Made by a program: the position numbers and the translations under genes. A stretch of DNA of 64,000 bases from Petunia secreta (lineage: Eukaryota > Streptophyta > Magnoliopsida > Solanales > Solanaceae): the NCBI GenBank assembly GCA_029990175.1, contig JARKIP010000051.1, positions 3,612,501-3,676,500 on the forward strand, given 5' to 3'. Position 1 is the stretch's first letter; the number at the start of each line of letters is the position of its first letter. Shown one piece after another: positions 58,084-64,000 of the stretch. The notes under the pieces were generated by a model. The model worked only from the letters and a program-made list of their open reading frames with translations, searched no databases and was not told where the DNA came from.

Positions 58084-60226
58084 GCTTTATGAATGTTGTG
58101 TATCTATTGTATACTTGAAATATCTGCAACCACTGTTTATTCTCTACTTTGGCTAAACCTGTTTGACATGTCTTTCCTTTCCATGAAAACTTATAACTGA
58201 AACCACATTGTGTAAGTTGTTCCTAGTAGTGCAAATGCTATTTACTTGAACTTGCAAATGGCTGGGCCCTTGATGCCTAACTTTCTAATTTGTAATTCAT
58301 GCATCCTTTTTATCTTTTTTACCTTTTCTGTTTTCTCGCGAGTCCAATTGATCTGTACTTCCAAGGGCCAATACTAATTTAAAATTTAACACCATAATGT
58401 GTAATTGTGTATTTTGTTAATCTTGTATCTTTAAAACACATTCCTCCAAAGTAAACTAGTTACATGGCCGCTACGACTATGGACTTTGTGTCCCTTTGGA
58501 CTGAAAAAATGATCTGATGATGAATTACAATTCGTATGTAGGGGAGTGACCTAGATTTCTCAGTCAATACTCAATATAGAAAAGAAGACCGGACTAAAAG
58601 AGATTTCACTTTCGACGATTGAAATTGACTTTTCTATCCAGATTGGAACTGGACTTAACCGTTTTGGATCCTGCTTTGGGTTGGCTTTCACTCCACTTTC
58701 ACTTTCATATCAAGAACGTCGACTTGCCATATAGAATTTGACTTTCCAGAATCCTTCCTCCTGGCTTATATTCACATAGGCCACTCATAAGAATAAATGT
58801 TGAACTCCCTAAAACACGTGTAATTGAGAGAGTCGTCGTATCAGTGCCTCTAGAAATATGTCTGACCTTCAGGAGAAGATTACCAAATTAGTTTCAAACC
58901 TGTCCTCTTCGCTTCCCAAGATATTTAGGGAAAGGGGCCTTGTCGGCCACCGCTTGCTGACGACGGAACGCATCATCTATTAACGGGTCCTCGCGTTAGA
59001 CTTAGTTGGAAAGGTAGGTCTTCGTTTATCGATTTCCCATGTTGTTTTAAATCAATCTGATGTGAAAGGGGACATACAACTAAAGGTAAAAGGTGTAAAT
59101 TTATGTCTTTTATTTGTCATTAGTTTATCTTTCGATCCATGAAAACTTTGCACTTTTAAATACGAATATCTTTCTTGCCGAACTTAGCTCTGATACCTTT
59201 CATAAACCATTGTGGATTCATTAAAACAAACAAATGAGCAATAACCCTAAGCTACTAAATTAGTTTATATATATAATATGAATCTTGCTATCGAACAATA
59301 TTGATTATTGTGAAAATAATTGAATAAGGACTTGAAAGAAAAGCGTGGCTATCCATGCTGCATGAGCAATCATATGGGTGGACATTTCCTCAACTATTCA
59401 TACTCATTCCATCAAATAATATTGAAACATCTCCACAACTATTCATAACTATTCATGTGAATTTCTATTATCTATGATAGCACTAAAAATGCCAGTGTAA
59501 AAACACATTTAAAAAAAGGCAATATAATATTTTTCTCCTTATCTCATTTCCTTTAGAATAATCGTTATCTTTATAATCCTAGCCGATAGCACAAATATTA
59601 TTTTACATGGCTTCCACCATATCAAATCAATGTTCGTATAGTGTAAATCGTTTGTGAGATAGACTTAATTGAAATGAAAGATAACACCAAGTTTTTATAA
59701 ACCGAAAGGTAGATGTAGGACAAATATAAGACAATTCAAATACTTCAGCAGCATATTTGATCATTTTTTTAGTAACATGGAATAAACTATAAAATCATCT
59801 CCCATTCGTCTTTGTTGTCTAATAATTCATAATTCACAACAATTCTTTCTCAATTTCGTTTTTTCCTATATTTTAAGCCAATCAATCTTCAAATATTGAT
59901 GGATACATTAAAAACTCATGTAATACAACTTTTTTCGAATTACCAAACTGGCTTGTGAACACATGAACTTTTGGAGATATATCAAAAATCTTAATAAGAA
60001 TATTTACAACTTTTGACTCGCCTATCAAAACTTTAAAATCGAAGTGTTAATGCACAAATATCTTTAATTAATAGAGATAAAACTTGAGCATTGTAACACA
60101 AAAGGGACATCCAATAAAACTTTATGTTAACTTACTAGGCCCAGGGAACCTTTAGCCCAAAAAAACGACCTACTGGTAGCCGACATAGAATAAGGTGACG
60201 TTTACTTTTTAGCCTATGATTCTCTC
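58084..60226. other. Spacer between the kinase and helicase genes
   Basis: The first 150-300 bp is probably the kinase 3' UTR. The rest is AT-rich with no recognised gene. Confidence 0.5.
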
Positions 60227-60233
60227 TATAAAT
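60227..60233 (+). promoter_or_regulatory. TATA box of the DEAD-box helicase gene
   Basis: TATAAAT after a TCTCTC tract, about 30 bp before the pyrimidine-rich region that starts the leader exon. Confidence 0.6.
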
Positions 60234-60259
60234 ATCCACACAGAGATATTTTCCACCTC

Positions 60260-60431
60260 CTCTTTTCCTCCATACGCTTCTCTTTTATTTTGAAGCGTAA
60301 TTCTCTCTTATTAAAAAAAAAAAAAAGGAGAGAATTTTGGAGGCGAGAATTATTTGTATCCACTTATTTATTTATCTCTATTTATTTCCAATTTCTTCCA
60401 ATTTTTTGCCTATCAGATCTACTTTTATCAG
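60260..60431 (+). other. 5' UTR exon of the helicase gene, with a hairpin
   Basis: Pyrimidine-rich leader ending at donor TATCAG|GTATTA; the 1.4-kb leader intron runs to the acceptor at 61,845. Within it AATTCTCTC and GAGAGAATT are perfect inverted repeats around an A-rich loop, able to form a hairpin in the mRNA leader. Confidence 0.5.
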
Positions 60432-60599
60432 GTATTATTCTAAATCAATTTGTTATTTGTTTTAAGGTGCGTTAATTATTCAGATCTAGGTTTAATTTTA
60501 ACTTTATGAATTTGTTTAATATTCAATTGATGTTATGTGTTAGCAAATGATAATCTAGGGTTTCTGATTAAGATGCTAATTTACTTTATTTGAGGTTGA

Positions 60600-60980
60600 C
60601 AATCACTTTCCTTGAGTCGAGGGTCTATTGGAAACAGCCTTTCTACCTCACGCGAGGTAGGGGGTAAGATTTGACCCCAGGCTTTGGCCTAGTCGTAAGA
60701 GCTTTAGTTTGTGATGTGTTGCCTCATTTTTTTGTGCCTTTTAAGATGTTAAATTACTTTGTTTGATGTTGACAAGTATTTTCCTCAGCTGAGGGTAGGT
60801 TGCGGTAAGGTTTGAGTACACATCACCCTCCTACTTGTGGTATTATATTGTGTGTGTTGTTGTTGTTGACATTGATAACTATTTTAGGAAGATTGACCCT
60901 CAAGCTTTGGTCTAGTCTTAAGAGCAAAGTTTGTGATATGCGAGTTAGGTAGATGTCCTAGGTTAGAACCTTGTTTCTGA
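60600..60980 (+). mobile_element. Au-type SINE tails and tRNA-like heads in the leader intron
   Basis: GAGTCGAGGGTCTATTGGAA (from 60,615) and a second tail with GTTGCGGTAAGGTTTGAGTA ending GTGTTGTTGTTGTTGAC near 60,870 resemble Au-type 3' ends. TTTGGCCTAGTCGTAAGAGC (60,683) and TTTGGTCTAGTCTTAAGAGC (60,908, with GGTTAGAACC downstream) resemble A- and B-box heads. Several diverged insertions. Confidence 0.5.
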
Positions 60981-61874
60981 CCTGAGCCTGGTATTTAAGA
61001 GGAGAGTAGAAGTGTTGAGGAACGAGTGATTTATTTACGGAGCTGAGTTTTGACTTGTGCTCTACTGGTCCTCGTGAATTTTCATAGATGTATCTTATGA
61101 AGTTTGGGTGTGTATTTCTCGGATATAAATTGTTTGTTAGCAATTGATGGTTAAATTGTTACTGCTTTAGGCGACTGGAGAGGTTTTGAATCAATTTTAA
61201 TGCGCGATAATAGACCTGCTTATTCTTATTTTTTTCTTGTTTTTCTTTTCTGGGAAAGGGTAGCGTGAAGCAGTTTAAATTTATAATTTTTATGTTTTCT
61301 TGGTGTTATTTAATGAGTTTTGTTTACGCCAACCATGACTAGTTTAGGTTGGAGGGATAGTTGAGTAATGATAGTTCACTGATTGTTGTGATTTATGTTA
61401 ATAGAGCTGGTATAGAGATAATAGAAGAAAGAGCGAAATGGGAAATTAAAAAACGTGATAGAAGCTTTAAATAATCTATTCGGCTTGTCTGTTGGTGTTG
61501 CTATGATATAAAGAAGCTAAATGAATGATGTATAAATTTGTACCAGAATGAAGCTGTGATATGTGTCTACACGACTAACAATTGAAGTGATTGAGTTATC
61601 TACTCTTGGTTACTCTTTATTTTCCCTCGTTCTATTAGGAAGCTCCTTAATTCTAGTTCGACTGTAGCATGCTTGCTTTGTCTGATAACTAGTACCAGTG
61701 TTAGTTTATTGTATGCGTGCTTAAGTTATGGATGGTGATCCGTAGGTACTGCATGACAGAAGTGGGGTTGTGATTTTTTTTAAAGCATGGCTGTTTGTTT
61801 CACTCTAATTCATGTTTCTTTCTTTTTGCATGTTGAACTCTATAGTTCCTGTGATCATTAAAGACAAGCTTGAA

Positions 61875-63500
61875 ATGGCTGCTGTTGTAACCACACCTTC
61901 TGCTGCTCCAAGTTATGCTCCAGAAGACCCTACCCTTCCCAAACCTTGGAAACCCCTAGTTGATGGTACTACTGGATTTATCTACTTCTGGAATCCGGAG
62001 ACCAATGACACTCAATATGAGAGGCCTGCTCCCTCTTCACACAAGTCATCGGTATTTGTTAGTTCATCTGTTCAGAAGCCTTCTGAAGGTCAGCATTATG
62101 ATTCCAACGGTAGTCTCAACAGAGGTAGCAATCACGAGTTTTCATATGCGAAGAGAGATCAGGTATCTTGTTATAATATATTTCTGTAACTTCAATTTCT
62201 CTCCCTCCCTTTTTTATTTCTTTCCATTTCCTTTGTTGACAATAGAGAATTTGTCACAATTTCTAGTTTGGACATGGTTTCGATAAAGAAAAGCTATGTT
62301 CTTGCTTTTGAAACCGTTTTGGATTTTAATTTCTTATGTTCTTGAAACCGTTTGACATCATTGACACTATGTTTTCTAGTGGTTTTGATGACCCTAAACT
62401 TTGCATTTCCATTGTCCGTGTAATGAATCTACATACATAAGATGAAGAGGTTTCAGTGGATGTCATTATATATGTTTGTGATCTCAAAGATATTTTCACT
62501 GTTGGTTTTCATAAAAGAACAAAGTATCAACTGTTATGATGAGTTTCAGAGGTTGAATGTTAACTAATTTAGTTACAAATGTTTCGCACCCTGCATGTTT
62601 TACTAGGGATTCATGCATTTGCAAGCAGCTATAAGAGTCTCGACTATAATTAATAGAACAAAAGAAAATGTGTTTACTGCAACTCAAAAGAAAATTTGTC
62701 TTGACATCACTTAGTTTGCACTTTCAAATATCTTTGTGGAGACCAGTTTTCCCTTTCAATTTCATGTAATGTTAGCTGAGATTTTTCATAGAAGTATCCT
62801 CACGTGGTTAAAATTAGGATCCTTTCCTATTAGAAAGGAAAAAAGATCTGTTTTCTGTAGTACTCTGATAGACATTATGGTCAATGCTGAATTGCTCTAG
62901 GGACTTCAGGAGTAATATGAAGGATTTTTTTTGTTTAAAAGAAGAATATATGTAATGGCCAAACATTAAATGCTCCTATCACTTTGAACTTGGGTTTTTT
63001 CTAGTGCAAGTGTTTCCCCTCTGGATTTGTTTCCTTATCCATATCTTTCTGTGAGCTAATGCAAGTCTCCTATCCCTTTTTTGTAGACTGAAAGAAGCAG
63101 TTCCGACCAATCTGGCATATCTCAAGAATCCTACTGCTGCCGCAATGAAATCTCTGTTACTGTAAGAACTAAGAAACTGTGCCTTCTCGATTGATATGTG
63201 AAGGAATGATTTCATTTCTTTCACTTATGAAATTTCTGTTCATATGGGGATGTGGGACTTAAATGGACGTTGATTTGTTTTCATGGAGAATGTTTAGTGT
63301 TTCCTATGATTCTGATAATCACGAAATTTGCCAATCCTAGTTCTTGCATATGACCAACACCTTTCGGAGCTGCAATATATATTTGGTGGTAAAATGAAAA
63401 TAAGTAACTAACGTTCTGTTCCAATTTTCAGGGAGGCGACGTTCCCGCACCTTTGACATCATTTGAAGCGACTGCATTTCCGTCAGAGATTGTGAGGGAG
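61875..63500 (+). CDS. DEAD-box ATP-dependent RNA helicase with WW domain (RH14/40/46 type), 5' part
   Basis: Three coding exons lie in the window: 61,875-62,162; 63,087-63,161; 63,432-63,500, all GT-AG and phase 0, giving 144 residues. A WW domain sits at about residues 21-53 ([20 protein letters not shown] with [11 protein letters not shown]); it binds Pro-rich partners. The third exon ends [20 protein letters not shown], the start of the Q-motif region before the first RecA-like helicase domain. Arabidopsis DRH1/RH14 and its paralogues RH40/RH46 share this layout and unwind RNA using ATP. The ATPase motifs must lie beyond 64,000; 63,501-64,000 shows no continuation and is read as intron. 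Confidence 0.85.
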
Positions 63501-64000
63501 GTACGGATAAACCCATTTCAGTTTGTGTTTTAAATGCTCTTCCGGAGAACCTCTTGTCAAAGAAGTTCTTTCTAAATTCAAATGGTTGCTGGAGGTCTAT
63601 GTTGAGCTTCAGTACTCATCCATTTTCCCCATCTATACTTTCACGCAGATGCGATATTTGCTCCAGGGAGGAGCTAAATGTCGTACGCTGTTCAACCATC
63701 CCTTGGGGGCTTCCATGTATGTGGAGCACCCTTATTTGGTGGACCAAAATTTTTGAAGGCTTTCCGAATCATCCATGTTCGTGGCTGGGGCTGCCGTCGG
63801 TGATGATTCAGTCTGCCACATGGTCCAAACTGAAGAAGAGGCGTCCTCCTGCTCTTGTTTGCATTAGCAAGTGTTGGCTTCGTACTTAAGGGGGATGATG
63901 CTTCTTCTTGCGTTGGCCATTCAAATTAGTCAAATAAGTCATCTACGAGAATTCCAAACTTGTATATATGCTTAATGAGGTTGCCAACATTTCAGATGCG
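63501..64000 (+). other. Downstream of helicase exon 3; start of a further intron
   Basis: Begins with donor GTACGG. No helicase motifs in any frame. The sequence is less AT-rich than nearby introns and has modest open frames on the plus strand (63,523-63,756 and 63,554-63,889) without a recognised family; it may be an inserted fragment. Confidence 0.45.

Overview
The window looks like nuclear DNA of a flowering plant, most likely a Solanaceae species. The coding genes have many short GT-AG introns and all have clear plant relatives: a shaggy/GSK3 kinase, a universal stress protein, plastid ribosomal protein L12 and a WW-domain DEAD-box helicase. The spaces between them are AT-rich and full of plant repeats: Stowaway-like and hAT-like MITEs, tRNA-derived and Au-type SINEs, an L1-like LINE, a pararetrovirus fragment and a Tat-type LTR retrotransposon. 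The species cannot be fixed from the sequence alone.

Layout. 1-2.5 kb: last exons of an unidentified gene (+), with two small transposons in its introns. 2.5-8 kb: AT-rich repeats. 8-10.2 kb (-): decayed endogenous caulimovirid fragment between 76-bp direct repeats, with a tRNA-Met primer site. 11.1-13.3 kb: 5'-truncated LINE inserted in an hAT-type element. 13.3-22 kb: repeats only (15-bp tandem array, Au SINE, MITEs, tRNA-type SINE). 22.1-22.8 kb: Cys-rich 209-aa protein gene (+). 23-27.7 kb: MITEs, a long inverted-repeat element and a LINE 3' end. 27.8-33.4 kb: universal stress protein gene (+), whose 4-kb first intron holds a decayed minisatellite and broken copies of its own exon 1. 34.4-35.0 kb: intronless plastid RPL12 (-). 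35.9-37.7 kb: GC-rich segment of unknown origin. 37,948-50,209: nearly intact Ty3/gypsy (Tat) element (-) with 886-bp LTRs, gag and pol, inserted in a MITE with a CAGAC target duplication. 52-58 kb: 12-coding-exon GSK3/shaggy kinase gene (+). 60.2-64 kb: promoter, 5' UTR intron and first three coding exons of a DEAD-box RNA helicase (+), continuing past the window.

The host genes are unrelated and independently transcribed; nothing suggests a cluster or shared pathway. The most distinctive features are a very young LTR element whose gag and pol share one frame split only by a UAA codon, a virus-derived fragment with LTR-like ends, and the self-duplicating repeat array in the stress-protein intron.
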